NCBI RefSeq assembly: GCF_026008515.1 | Contig: NZ_BQYM01000009.1 | Location: 1-64,000 of the forward strand | Source: Hoyosella levis | GTDB lineage: Bacteria > Actinomycetota > Actinomycetes > Mycobacteriales > Mycobacteriaceae | Reading direction: 5' to 3' | Length of the DNA stretch: 64,000 bases | Part shown: piece after piece, positions 35,495-64,000 of the stretch | Position numbering within the stretch: the first letter of the stretch is position 1 | Layout: each line of letters opens with the position of its first letter | The notes under the pieces: generated by a model | Seen by the model: only the letters and a program-made list of their open reading frames with translations | Told to the model about the DNA's origin: nothing | The model's database searches: none | Position numbers and translations under genes: made by a program

Positions 35495-36688
35495 GTGGCG
35501 AAGGCGAAGTTCGAGCGGACCAAGCCGCACGTCAACATCGGCACCATCGGTCACGTTGACCACGGCAAGACCACCCTCACCGCTGCTATCACCAAGGTTC
35601 TTCACGATACCTTCCCCGAACTCAACAAGAGCTTCGCTTTCGATGAGATCGACAAGGCTCCTGAAGAGAAGCAGCGCGGTATCACCATCAACATCTCGCA
35701 TGTCGAGTACCAGACGGAGAAGCGTCACTACGCTCACGTCGACGCACCCGGCCACGCCGACTACATCAAGAACATGATCACCGGCGCAGCGCAGATGGAT
35801 GGTGCAATCCTCGTGGTTGCCGCGACCGACGGCCCGATGCCGCAGACCCGTGAGCACGTGCTGCTCGCCCGTCAGGTTGGCGTTCCGTACATCCTTGTCG
35901 CGCTGAACAAGTCCGACATGGTCGACGACGAGGAAATCCTCGAGCTCGTCGAGATGGAGGTGCGCGAGCTCCTCTCCTCGCAGGAGTTCGACGGTGACAA
36001 CGCTCCCGTCGTCCAGGTGTCCGCTCTCAAGGCGCTCGAGGGCGACCCCGAGTGGGCCAAGAAGATCGTGGAGCTCATGGAGGCGGTCGACGCTTCCATC
36101 CCCGATCCCGAGCGCGAGACCGAGAAGCCGTTCCTCATGCCTGTCGAGGACGTCTTCACCATCACCGGCCGCGGCACCGTGGTCACCGGCCGCATCGAGC
36201 GTGGCAAGGTCAACGTGAACGAGGAAGTCGAGATCGTCGGCATCCGCGAGAAGTCCACGAAGACCACCGTCACCGGCATCGAGATGTTCCGCAAGCTTCT
36301 TGACTACGGCGAGGCTGGCGACAACGTCGGCCTGCTGCTCCGTGGCATCAAGCGCGAGGACGTCGAGCGTGGCCAGGTTGTTGTGAAGCCGGGCTCGACC
36401 ACCCCGCACACCGAGTTCGAGGGCCAGGCCTACATCCTGGCCAAGGACGAGGGCGGACGGCACACCCCGTTCTTCAACAACTACCGTCCTCAGTTCTACT
36501 TCCGCACCACCGACGTCACCGGTGTGGTTACCCTGCCTGAGGGCACCGAGATGGTCATGCCCGGTGACAACACCGACATGTTCGTCAAGCTCATCCAGCC
36601 TGTCGCCATGGATGAGGGCCTCCGCTTCGCGATCCGTGAAGGTGGCCGCACCGTGGGTGCCGGCCGCGTCACCAAGATCGTCAAGTGA
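35495..36688 (+). CDS. tuf: Elongation factor Tu
   Basis: 397-aa GTPase that delivers aminoacyl-tRNA. Motifs [27 protein letters not shown] and NKSDMVDD are all present, and the protein ends at the usual [13 protein letters not shown] start preceded by a perfect AGGAGG (35482-35487). Two tandem hairpins follow the gene. Confidence 0.99.
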   Translation: MAKAKFERTKPHVNIGTIGHVDHGKTTLTAAITKVLHDTFPELNKSFAFDEIDKAPEEKQRGITINISHVEYQTEKRHYAHVDAPGHADYIKNMITGAAQMDGAILVVAATDGPMPQTREHVLLARQVGVPYILVALNKSDMVDDEEILELVEMEVRELLSSQEFDGDNAPVVQVSALKALEGDPEWAKKIVELMEAVDASIPDPERETEKPFLMPVEDVFTITGRGTVVTGRIERGKVNVNEEVEIVGIREKSTKTTVTGIEMFRKLLDYGEAGDNVGLLLRGIKREDVERGQVVVKPGSTTPHTEFEGQAYILAKDEGGRHTPFFNNYRPQFYFRTTDVTGVVTLPEGTEMVMPGDNTDMFVKLIQPVAMDEGLRFAIREGGRTVGAGRVTKIVK

Positions 36689-36702
36689 TCTGACGCCGTT
36701 TC

Positions 36703-36747
36703 AGGCATAAGGCGCTTGCTTCCTCGTGAAGCAGGCGCCTTCTGCCT
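36703..36747 (+). terminator. Terminator 1 after tuf
   Basis: Arms AGGCA (36703-36707) with TGCCT (36743-36747) outside a 14-bp stem (36709-36722 with 36728-36741, one mismatch-type pair) and a 5-base loop. It starts 14 bases after the tuf stop. Confidence 0.85.
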
Positions 36748-36759
36748 TGGGCTAGTCCA

Positions 36760-36795
36760 CGAATCGCCTGTCCGCCTCCGCGGGCAGGCGATTCG
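36760..36795 (+). terminator. Terminator 2 after tuf
   Basis: Second stem of 15 bp (36760-36774 with 36781-36795, one G-T pair) with a 6-base loop, only 12 bases after the first. The tandem pair should isolate the NRPS genes from tuf transcription. Confidence 0.75.
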
Positions 36796-36866
36796 ACATT
36801 TGCCGGTCGTCCGCGCGCCTTGCACCGCGCCCGCGCGGATCGACGCTTGGATCTGCCCGGGCCTGT

Positions 36867-36891
36867 GTGAGAGCAAATGCTCACGTGAGCA
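36867..36891 (+). promoter_or_regulatory. Overlapping palindromes upstream of the NRPS genes (candidate operator)
   Basis: A perfect 14-base palindrome TGCTCACGTGAGCA (36878-36891) overlaps a second dyad GAGCA-AA-TGCTC (36871-36882); GTGAG (36867-36871) also pairs with CTCAC (36880-36884). This gives three TGAGCA-like half-sites in a row. It lies about 370 bases before NRPS1, in the only region that could hold its promoter. Regulator unknown. Confidence 0.45.
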
Positions 36892-37258
36892 ACAACACTC
36901 GTTTCGGGCGACAACTGTAGGCCCGCCCCTTGGCCGAGCAGGGATTGCGGGGTGCGGCGCAAGGGGCGAGCCACCCGCTCAACCGGCACAGTGGAATGTT
37001 TCCTCGCTGTTGCCGGGCATCCCACCCCGCGATGCCACTACTATGACGAAGTGATTCCCTGACCAAAGGCAGGCCTAGTGGCGTAACGAATTGTGCGACA
37101 AGACGATGATTGTGCAGGGGGAGCCGAGAACCGCGCCGTGCCGCGCATCGACGAGATGCTAGGTCGGCCAGCACGGATCCAGCGGATCCGGCAGTACCCA
37201 GGAGCTGCCAGGCAGCGAGAGTTGGTCCCGCGCGCGCGGGTGGATATGGAGTGGATGC
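36892..37258 (+). promoter_or_regulatory. NRPS1 upstream region
   Basis: No gene seen. The best -10-like site is TACTAT (37039-37044), without a well-spaced -35. GGAG at 37248-37251 sits seven bases before the GTG start at 37259. Otherwise no recognisable site. Confidence 0.35.
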
Positions 37259-57490
<20,232 letters not shown>

Positions 57491-57521
57491 CGGGCGGCGA
57501 TTCGCGAGCCTCCACCCTCTC

Positions 57522-57552
57522 CGCGGGCGCAACGAGAAGCGTTGCGCCCGCG
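57522..57552 (+). terminator. Hairpin between NRPS1 and NRPS2
   Basis: Perfect 13-bp stem (57522-57534 with 57540-57552) and a 5-base loop, 31 bases after the NRPS1 stop. There is no T-tract directly after it, though a T-rich stretch lies near 57609-57624. It could end or reduce transcription between the two synthetase genes. The remaining gap has only a weak TAGCAT (57594-57599). Confidence 0.6.
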
Positions 57553-57675
57553 TCGCTCGGGGTGGTCTGTGATCTGGGCCACCTATGCCTGGTTAGCATG
57601 TAAAGACGTTGTGTTTCTTTTGCTCACCATCGGCGCCCGGATCAGGGCGGCGTTGCACCGTAGTTAGGGCTATTA

Positions 57676-60600
57676 ATGACTTCACCGACAGCATCCCGCC
57701 AGCAGCTCTTGCCTCAGTTGATGGCGGCGGCGGTGGAGGTGGATCCGTCGGGTCCGGCGCTGGTGCTGGGTGATCGGCAGGTGTCGTATGTGAATCTGGA
57801 CAAGCGGTCGTCGCGGCTGGCGCGGTTGCTGGTGTCGCGGGGGGTGGGCCCGGAGTCGCGGGTGGTGGTGGCGCTGCCGCGGTCGGTGGAGTCGGTGGTG
57901 TCGGTGTGGGGCGTGGCGAAGGCGGGCGGGGCGTTCGTGCCGGTGGATCCGTCGGCGCCGGGCGAGCGGGTCGCTCATATCGTGGAGGACTCGGGCGCGG
58001 TGGTGGGCATCACCACGGCCGGGCATGTGGGGGCGCTGCCGGGGTCGGTGGAGTGGGTGGTGCTCGATGACGAGGGGGTCAGGGCGGAGCTGAAGGGGCT
58101 TTCCCCGGCGCCGGTGTCGTACCTGGACCGGCTGGGGGTGGTGCGCCCGGAGAGCGTGGCGTATGTGATCTTCACCTCGGGGTCGACGGGGCGGCCGAAG
58201 GGGGTGGAGGTCACGCATGCGGGGCTGGCGGCGCTGGCGGCGGAGCAGCGGGAGCGGTTCGGGCTGCGGGCGGGGGCGCGAGTGCTGCATTTCGCTTCGC
58301 CGGTCTTCGATGCGTCGGTGCTGGAGCTGTTGATGATGGTGCCGGTGGGGGCGGTGATGGTGATCGCTCCGGCGGGGATGTATGGCGGCGAGGAGCTGGC
58401 GGGGTATTTGCGCGAGCAGGGGGTGACGCATGCGTTCGTCACCCCGGCGGCGCTGGCGACGGTGGATCCGGGGGGCCTGGATGCGCTGGAGACGGTGGTG
58501 GTGGGCGGGGAGGCGTGCCCGCCGGAGCTGGTGGAGCAGTGGGCGCGGGGGCGCCGGATGGTCAATGCGTATGGGCCGACCGAGGCGACGGTGGTCACGA
58601 CGATGGCGGGGCCGCTGGTGGCGGGGGAGCCGGTGTCGATCGGTTCGCCGGTGCGGGGGTTCACGGTGATGGTGCTGGATGCGCGGTTGCGGCCGGTGCC
58701 GGAGGGCGTGGCGGGGGAGCTGTATATCGCGGGGCCGGGCGTGGCGCGGGGGTACGCGGGCCGGTGGGGGTTGTCGGCGGAGCGTTTCGTGGCGTGCCCG
58801 TTCGCGGGGGCGGGGGCGCGGATGTATCGGTCGGGCGATGTGGTGCGCTGGGTGGGTACTGGCCGGGGGCGGGAGCTGGTGTACCAGGGGCGGTCGGATT
58901 TCCAGGTGAAGGTGCGTGGGTACCGGATCGAGCCGGGGGAGATCGATGCGGTGGTGCGGGGCCTGGAGGGGGTGGGGTTCGCGTTGACGGTGGCGCGGGA
59001 GAACCCTGCGGGCGAGAGCATGCTGGTGACGTATGTGCAGGCGGCGGGGGGTGGTGTGCTCGAGGGGGAGCGGGTGCGCGAGCAGGCGGCGGGGGTGCTG
59101 CCGTCGTACATGGTGCCGTCGGTGGTGGTGGTGATCGATGAGGTGCCGTTGACGGCGCAGGGGAAGGTGGATCGGCGGGCGTTGCCGTTGCCTGAGCTGG
59201 GGGCGGAGCGGGAGTTCGTGGCGCCGGGCAGTGCGTCGGAGGAGGTGGTGGCGTCGATCTTCGCGGGTGTGCTGGGTGTGGAGCGGGTGAGTGTGGGGGA
59301 TTCGTTCTTCGAGCTGGGCGGCAACTCCCTGATGGGCACGCAGGTGATCGCGCGCGCGAACGAGGCGCTCGGCGCGGACCTGATCGTGCGGGAGCTGTTC
59401 GAGCATCCCACCGTGGCGAAGCTCGCTGCCCGCATCGACGAGGCCGGCGCAAGCAGCGCGGCTGTTCCGCTGGTGGCACAGGAACGGCCCGACCATGTCC
59501 CGGTCTCGCTCGCCCAGCGGCGCCTGTGGTTCATCAACCAGTACGACGTCACGTCCTCGGCTTACAACATCCCGCTCGTGCTCACCCTCACCGGCGAGCT
59601 CGACCGCTACGCGCTGCGCGACGCGTTCCGCGACGTGGTGGAACGCCATGAATCCCTGCGCACCGTCTTTCCCTCCTACCGGGACCAGCCCGCGCAGGTG
59701 ATCCTGCCGATGCACGAGGTCACCGCTGGCCTGGAGTTCATCGACACCACCCCGCAGGCAGTCACGGGGCTCGCCGCCGAGTTCGCCGGACGTGGCTTCG
59801 ACGTCACGCGCGACGAACCGGTCCGGGCAGCACTGTTCCGCCTCAGCGAGACCGAGCATGTGCTCGCGGTCGTCATGCACCACATCGTCGCCGACGGATT
59901 CTCGCTCTCGCCGCTCGCCACCGACGTCATGGTCGCGTATTCGGCCCGGGCCAACGGCGACGAGCCCGCCTGGGAACCGCTGGAGGTGCAGTACGCGGAC
60001 TTCGCGATCTGGCAGCGCGAGGTGCTCGGCGACGAGACCGACCCCGAATCGATCGCCTACCAGCAGGAGCAGTACTGGAAGCGCCAGCTCGCCGATGTGC
60101 CCGAGGTCCTTGACCTGCCCACTGACCGGCCCCGGCCAGCCGCGCAATCCCTGCGCGGCGCTACCCGCTTCCACGAGATCCCGGCGGACCTGTACGCGCG
60201 GCTCGGCCATATCGCTGCGCGGCATGGAGCCACGCCCTTCATGGTGATCCACAGCGCGCTCGCGGTGCTGCTCGCCAAGCTCTCCGGCACCACCGACATC
60301 ACGATCGGCACGCCGGTGGCGGGCCGTGGTGCCCGCGCCCTCGATCCACTCGTCGGCATGTTCGTCAATACCCTCGTGCTGCGCACCTCCGTGGAGGGCA
60401 CGAGCACGTTCGGTGGACTGCTCGAGCACGCCCGCGAGGTTGATCTCGCCGCGCTGTCCAATGCAGATGTGCCCTTCGAGCGGCTCGTCGAACTGCTCGA
60501 CCTCGAGCGATCCACCGCGCACGCCCCACTGTTCCAGGTGCTGCTGACGTTCCAGAACCAGCAGCGGCCCCGGTTCGAGCTCGGTGGGCTCACCATCGAG

Positions 60601-63600
60601 GGATTCGATGCCGAGGTCGATTCCGCGAAGTTCGACCTGAGCGTGACCGTCGTGGATCGCCTCGATGACGAGACCATGGACGCGCCCCGCCAGCTGATCA
60701 TCAACTACGCCACCGACTTGTTCGAGGCGGCCACCATCGACGCGATCGCGGACCGGTTCCTGCGCGTGCTCGCCACCGTGGCCAGCGACGAGTCGCTGCC
60801 CCTGCACGCGCTGCAGATCCTCGACTCCCGCGAGCTCGAGGCCATCGAGCAGGCGGCGCGCGGGGAAGCGCGCGAGACAAGCCCGGCGACCGTGCTGCGT
60901 GATTTCCGCGCTCGCGCGCGGCAGCAGCCTAGCGCTCCAGCGATCGCCGGAGCAGGCACGCTCACCTACGCGCAGCTCGACGAATGGTCCTCGGGCCTCG
61001 CCGCCACCCTGGTGCAGCTCGGCGTGGGGCCCGATGATGTTGTCGCGGTGGCGCTCCCGCGCGGCGCGGAATGGATCGTCGGACTGCTAGCGACATGGAA
61101 GGCCGGGGCGGCCTACGCGCCGGTCGATCCAGCGTTCCCGCTCGACCGGCTGCAGGCCGTGCTCGACGACACCGGCGCCGCTGCCGTGCTGGCCCTGCCC
61201 GGTTGGGAGCACGCGGATGCGCTGGAGGGCACCGCGCTGATCCTGCTCGACGGCGAGCGCGGCGAGGCCGCATCGCTGCCCGACGATCCCTGGGCGGATC
61301 CGGTCGCGGGACAGCGCCTCGGCTACGTCATCTCCACCTCGGGATCCACCGGCCGGCCCAAGCCCACCCTGGTGCCCATGGCCGGTATCGCCAACACCGT
61401 GGCCTGGTATCGCGATCATGTGCAGCTCGCCCCCGGTGACGGGGTGCTCGTCGCGTCCTCACCAGGGTTCGATCTCACCCAGAAGAACATCTGGGCCGCC
61501 CTGGCATCCGGGGCGACCCTCGTCCTCGCTGCGGACGGGTTCGACCCCGAGGACATCCTCCCGCAGGTCGCCGAGCAGCGCGTTGTGCTCGCCAACATGT
61601 CGCCGAGCGCGTTCGAGGCCCTCGCCGATGCCGATAGCACCGGTGTGCTCGGTGGCGTGCGCTTCGTCTTCCTCGGCGGCGAGGCCGTGCGCGCCAAGCC
61701 GCTGCGCGAGCTGCTCGCGCGCGGGGTGCGCATCGTCAACAGCTATGGCCCCACCGAGGCCTCCGACGTCGTGGCGTTCCATGCGCTCGACGCGGAGCAG
61801 GCCATGCCCGTCCCGATCGGGCGCCCCACGCCGGGCACGGAACTGCTGGTCCTTGACCGCGACCTCAACCACGTGCCGAACGGTGTCAGCGGGGAGCTGT
61901 ACGTCGGCGGCATCGGTGTCGGGCGCGGCTACGGCAAGCTCCCTGCCCTCACCGCGGCACGGTTCGTGGCTAATCCCTTCGGCGAGCCGGGCAGCCGCTT
62001 GTATCGCACCGGCGACCTGGTGCGGCGCATGCACGGCGGGGACCTCGACTACATCGGGCGCACGGATTTCCAGGTCAAGCTGCGCGGCTTCCGCATCGAG
62101 CTTGGCGAGATCGAGGCCGTGCTCGTCGATCACTCCTGGGTCGCGCAGGCGACCGTCGTGCTCAATCGTGCCGGCGCGGATCGCCTGGTCGCCTACATCG
62201 TGGCTGCCCATGCGGCCGCGGGCCAGGACGAGGACGCGATCATCGCTGAGGTGCTCGTCCACGCTAGCGACAAGCTCCCTGCCTACATGGTCCCGTCGGC
62301 AGTCATCGTCCTGCCTGCCCTGCCACTGACCGCGAGCGGGAAGGTCGACCGCAAGGCCCTTCCCGATCCCGATTTCGCAGCCAGGTCGACGGCCTCGCGG
62401 CTTCCCGCGACGCCAACGGAGGAGATCCTCGCCCGCTTGTTCGCCGAGACGCTCGGGCTGCCAGAAGTGGGCGTGGACGATTCCTTCTTCGCCCTCGGCG
62501 GTGACAGCATCATGTCCATCAACGTGGTCTCCCGCGCTCGCTCGGCCGGGCTGGTCATCTCCCCGAAGGACGTCTTCGAGCATCGCACGGTCGCGCGGCT
62601 CGCCGTGGCGGCGGAGACCGCAGCGGCCAGCGAGGCACCTGCGGTGCTCGAGGAGCTTCCCGGCGGTGGCGTGGGCAGCATGCCGCTGAGCCCCATCATC
62701 GAGTGGATGATCGAGCGGGGTGGCACCATGGGCCGCTACTCCCAGTCGTCCCTGCTGACCCTGCCCACCGGCATCGACGAGGCCGGGCTGCACACCACCC
62801 TGCAAGCCGTGCTCGATCACCATGATCTGCTGCGCGCCCGCATCGACGCGGACTCGGGCGAGATGATCGCTGCCCGGCCAGGCGCGATCGATGCCGCATC
62901 GCTCGTCCAGCGCATCAGCGTCGATGCCGCCGCGACGCCCCCGGGCACGGACGCGTTCGCTGAGCTCACCCAGAAAGCCCTCGAGGACGCTGCGGGGCGG
63001 CTCGATCCCGAGTCGGGGGTCATGCTACAAGCCGTGTGGCTCGACCTCGGCCCCGAGGCGCCGGGCCGGCTCCGCCTCGTCATCCACCACTCCGTCATGG
63101 ACGGCGTGTCCTGGCGCATCATCATTCCCGACCTCGCCACTGCTTGGGCGCAGATCAGCACCGGGCAGCGGGTGGAGCTGCAGCCCGTGGGCACCTCGTT
63201 CCGCCGCTGGGTCCACGGCCTCGCCGAGAACGCCACCGGGCGCGAGCGCGAGATCGCGTTCTGGAAGGGCGTAGTCGACCGCACCGATCCAGCGCTCGGC
63301 GAGCGCCCCTTCGATCCCGCGATCGATGTCAACGCCACCATCGAGCAGGCCACGTTCGAGCTGCCCGCCGACCTCACCGAGTCCCTGCTCACGCGGGTAC
63401 CGGAGGCCTACCGGGGCAGCGTCAACCACGGGTTGCTGGCCTCGCTCTCGCTGGCCCTCGCGCATTGGCTCGGCACCGACCAGGCTCCGCTGATCGGGCT
63501 GGAGGGCCACGGCCGCGAGGAGTCCGCGGTCCCGGGCTCCGAGCTCGGCCGCACCCTCGGCTGGTTCACCACCGTCGTGCCCGTGCGCATCGACCTCGCG

Positions 63601-64000
63601 GGCATCAACGCCCAATCCGCCCTCCAGCCGGGTGCCGCGGTCGACGAAGCCATCAAGCGCATGAAGGAGCACCTGCTCGCCATGCCCGATAGCGGCATCG
63701 GCTACGGCATGCTGCGCTACCTCGACGAGGCGGGCCGCGCGGAGCTCGCCCCCTACCCGCAGCCGAAGGTGATGTTCAACTACCTCGGTCGCTCGGGCAC
63801 TGGCGAGATCCCCGAGGAGCTCCGGGACCTCGGGTGGCTGCCCAGTGCCGATGGCGGCGAGAAGGGATACTCGCTCAGCCCTGACATGGCCGCGCCCGGC
63901 GCGCTCGACATCACCTCGATGGTCACCGAGACACCGGACGGCCCCCGGCTGAAGGTTCTGGTCCTCTACCCATCCACGCTCCTCGGCGCCGACGAGGTGG
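57676..64000 (+). CDS. Non-ribosomal peptide synthetase starting with an A domain (NRPS2; 3' end outside window)
   Basis: At least 2108 residues, open to the end of the window. Order: A6 (about 10-510, [11 protein letters not shown] at 166-176), T6 (GGNS, Ser551), C7 (HHIVADG, His735), A7 (about 1075-1570, STSGSTG from Ser1220), T7 (GGDS, Ser1611), E7 (HHSVMDG, His1804, cut by the window end). It has no N-terminal C domain, so the A6-T6 pair must be served by the C6 domain that ends NRPS1. Codes read by eye: A6 DALFVGAVVK (hydrophobic, close to A2), A7 DLKNFGSDVK (same as A1 and A5). E7 predicts a D-residue. ATG start at 57676 has only weak ribosome-binding bases (TTAGGG). Confidence 0.93.
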   Translation, partial: MTSPTASRQQLLPQLMAAAVEVDPSGPALVLGDRQVSYVNLDKRSSRLARLLVSRGVGPESRVVVALPRSVESVVSVWGVAKAGGAFVPVDPSAPGERVAHIVEDSGAVVGITTAGHVGALPGSVEWVVLDDEGVRAELKGLSPAPVSYLDRLGVVRPESVAYVIFTSGSTGRPKGVEVTHAGLAALAAEQRERFGLRAGARVLHFASPVFDASVLELLMMVPVGAVMVIAPAGMYGGEELAGYLREQGVTHAFVTPAALATVDPGGLDALETVVVGGEACPPELVEQWARGRRMVNAYGPTEATVVTTMAGPLVAGEPVSIGSPVRGFTVMVLDARLRPVPEGVAGELYIAGPGVARGYAGRWGLSAERFVACPFAGAGARMYRSGDVVRWVGTGRGRELVYQGRSDFQVKVRGYRIEPGEIDAVVRGLEGVGFALTVARENPAGESMLVTYVQAAGGGVLEGERVREQAAGVLPSYMVPSVVVVIDEVPLTAQGKVDRRALPLPELGAEREFVAPGSASEEVVASIFAGVLGVERVSVGDSFFELGGNSLMGTQVIARANEALGADLIVRELFEHPTVAKLAARIDEAGASSAAVPLVAQERPDHVPVSLAQRRLWFINQYDVTSSAYNIPLVLTLTGELDRYALRDAFRDVVERHESLRTVFPSYRDQPAQVILPMHEVTAGLEFIDTTPQAVTGLAAEFAGRGFDVTRDEPVRAALFRLSETEHVLAVVMHHIVADGFSLSPLATDVMVAYSARANGDEPAWEPLEVQYADFAIWQREVLGDETDPESIAYQQEQYWKRQLADVPEVLDLPTDRPRPAAQSLRGATRFHEIPADLYARLGHIAARHGATPFMVIHSALAVLLAKLSGTTDITIGTPVAGRGARALDPLVGMFVNTLVLRTSVEGTSTFGGLLEHAREVDLAALSNADVPFERLVELLDLERSTAHAPLFQVLLTFQNQQRPRFELGGLTIEGFDAEVDSAKFDLSVTVVDRLDDETMDAPRQLIINYATDLFEAATIDAIADRFLRVLATVASDESLPLHALQILDSRELEAIEQAARGEARETSPATVLRDFRARARQQPSAPAIAGAGTLTYAQLDEWSSGLAATLVQLGVGPDDVVAVALPRGAEWIVGLLATWKAGAAYAPVDPAFPLDRLQAVLDDTGAAAVLALPGWEHADALEGTALILLDGERGEAASLPDDPWADPVAGQRLGYVISTSGSTGRPKPTLVPMAGIANTVAWYRDHVQLAPGDGVLVASSPGFDLTQKNIWAALASGATLVLAADGFDPEDILPQVAEQRVVLANMSPSAFEALADADSTGVLGGVRFVFLGGEAVRAKPLRELLARGVRIVNSYGPTEASDVVAFHALDAEQAMPVPIGRPTPGTELLVLDRDLNHVPNGVSGELYVGGIGVGRGYGKLPALTAARFVANPFGEPGSRLYRTGDLVRRMHGGDLDYIGRTDFQVKLRGFRIELGEIEAVLVDHSWVAQATVVLNRAGADRLVAYIVAAHAAAGQDEDAIIAEVLVHASDKLPAYMVPSAVIVLPALPLTASGKVDRKALPDPDFAARSTASRLPATPTEEILARLFAETLGLPEVGVDDSFFALGGDSIMSINVVSRARSAGLVISPKDVFEHRTVARLAVAAETAAASEAPAVLEELPGGGVGSMPLSPIIEWMIERGGTMGRYSQSSLLTLPTGIDEAGLHTTLQAVLDHHDLLRARIDADSGEMIAARPGAIDAASLVQRISVDAAATPPGTDAFAELTQKALEDAAGRLDPESGVMLQAVWLDLGPEAPGRLRLVIHHSVMDGVSWRIIIPDLATAWAQISTGQRVELQPVGTSFRRWVHGLAENATGREREIAFWKGVVDRTDPALGERPFDPAIDVNATIEQATFELPADLTESLLTRVPEAYRGSVNHGLLASLSLALAHWLGTDQAPLIGLEGHGREESAVPGSELGRTLGWFTTVVPVRIDLAGINAQSALQPGAAVDEAIKRMKEHLLAMPDSGIGYGMLRYLDEAGRAELAPYPQPKVMFNYLGRSGTGEIPEELRDLGWLPSADGGEKGYSLSPDMAAPGALDITSMVTETPDGPRLKVLVLYPSTLLGADEV
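57718..59325 (+). other. A domain of NRPS2 with codon choice unlike its surroundings
   Basis: Through this stretch Val, Ala, Gly, Arg, Ser, Leu and Pro are written mostly with G-ending codons (GTG, GCG, GGG, CGG, TCG, CTG, CCG) and GAT/TAT are common. From the carrier-domain serine onward, and throughout NRPS1, C-ending codons (GCC, GGC, CGC, CTC, GAC) dominate. The change is abrupt and coincides with the A domain plus the first half of the T domain. Judged by eye, not counted. Confidence 0.65.

Noticed and set aside
36716-37054. Small plus-strand frame between tuf and NRPS1
   Set aside because: It runs through both tuf terminators, is Arg/Cys/Pro-rich, and has no ribosome-binding site or family resemblance.
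57491-57675. Frameshift or sequencing error splitting one NRPS gene in two
   Set aside because: A* has lost its motifs over some 340 residues before the stop, and NRPS2 restarts with a complete A domain. A single base error cannot explain that, although it should still be checked by re-sequencing.
57682-60807. Minus-strand frame of about 1040 codons opposite NRPS2
   Set aside because: It covers the G-ending-codon A domain, whose complement is rich in CAC/CGC/CCC codons. The translation is low-complexity His/Arg/Pro and lies opposite an unmistakable A-T-C region.

Overview
The window is high-GC chromosomal DNA from a mycolic-acid actinomycete (order Mycobacteriales). The evidence is a complete Mce lipid-transport operon with Mce-associated membrane proteins, DUF3558 lipoproteins, an actinobacterial-type rpoB N-terminus, many GTG starts and many four-base ATGA/GTGA start-stop overlaps. 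I cannot fix the genus from sequence alone. Nothing looks like a plasmid, prophage, IS element, CRISPR array or tRNA/rRNA gene.

Layout. (1) 1-9491: a tightly overlapping mce operon, mceG (5' end outside the window)-yrbEA-yrbEB-mceA-B-C-D-E-F, closed by a strong hairpin; then two Mce-associated membrane proteins (9615-11097). Together these encode an ABC-type envelope lipid importer. (2) 11486-19078: rpoB and rpoC with a structured intergenic region, ended by a 21-bp-stem terminator. (3) 19193-20460, minus strand: a histidine phosphatase and an acyl-ACP thioesterase. (4) 20696-30747: a catabolic operon encoding a DinB-like TIGR03084 protein, AtuA-family protein, acyl-CoA dehydrogenase, acyl-CoA carboxylase beta and alpha subunits, a second acyl-CoA dehydrogenase, a LiuC/AtuE-like hydratase and a TetR regulator. 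The gene order resembles fadE13-accD2-accA2-fadE12-echA7 of M. tuberculosis, and the logic (dehydrogenate, carboxylate, hydrate) is that of branched-chain or terpenoid acyl-CoA breakdown. (5) 30759-31884: two DUF3558-like lipoproteins. (6) 32230-36688: the str operon rpsL-rpsG-fusA-tuf, followed by two tandem hairpin terminators. (7) 37259-64000: two giant non-ribosomal peptide synthetase (NRPS) genes, the second running off the window.

The NRPS locus is the accessory and most interesting part. NRPS1 (6743 aa) reads C-A-T-E / C-A-T / C-[scar]-A-T / C-A-T / C-A-T / C-A*. A* is a shortened, motif-less adenylation domain with no carrier protein after it. NRPS2 starts directly with an intact A-T, then C-A-T-E, then leaves the window. 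Module 6 is therefore apparently split between two proteins: the C domain sits at the end of NRPS1 and the A-T at the start of NRPS2. Around this seam lie a terminator-like hairpin and an A domain (about 57718-59325) whose codon choice differs sharply from its neighbours. Inside NRPS1, between C3 and A3, is what looks like the joint left by loss of an A-T-C unit. Three A domains share one specificity code (DLKNFGSDVK by my manual alignment), one is a textbook serine code, and the first C domain resembles that of EntF, so a siderophore or acylated peptide is plausible but unproven. No thioesterase, MbtH-like protein, transporter or regulator for the product is visible in the window.

Limits: domain borders are approximate. 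Specificity codes were read by eye against GrsA/EntF as I remember them. Promoters are motif-based only.
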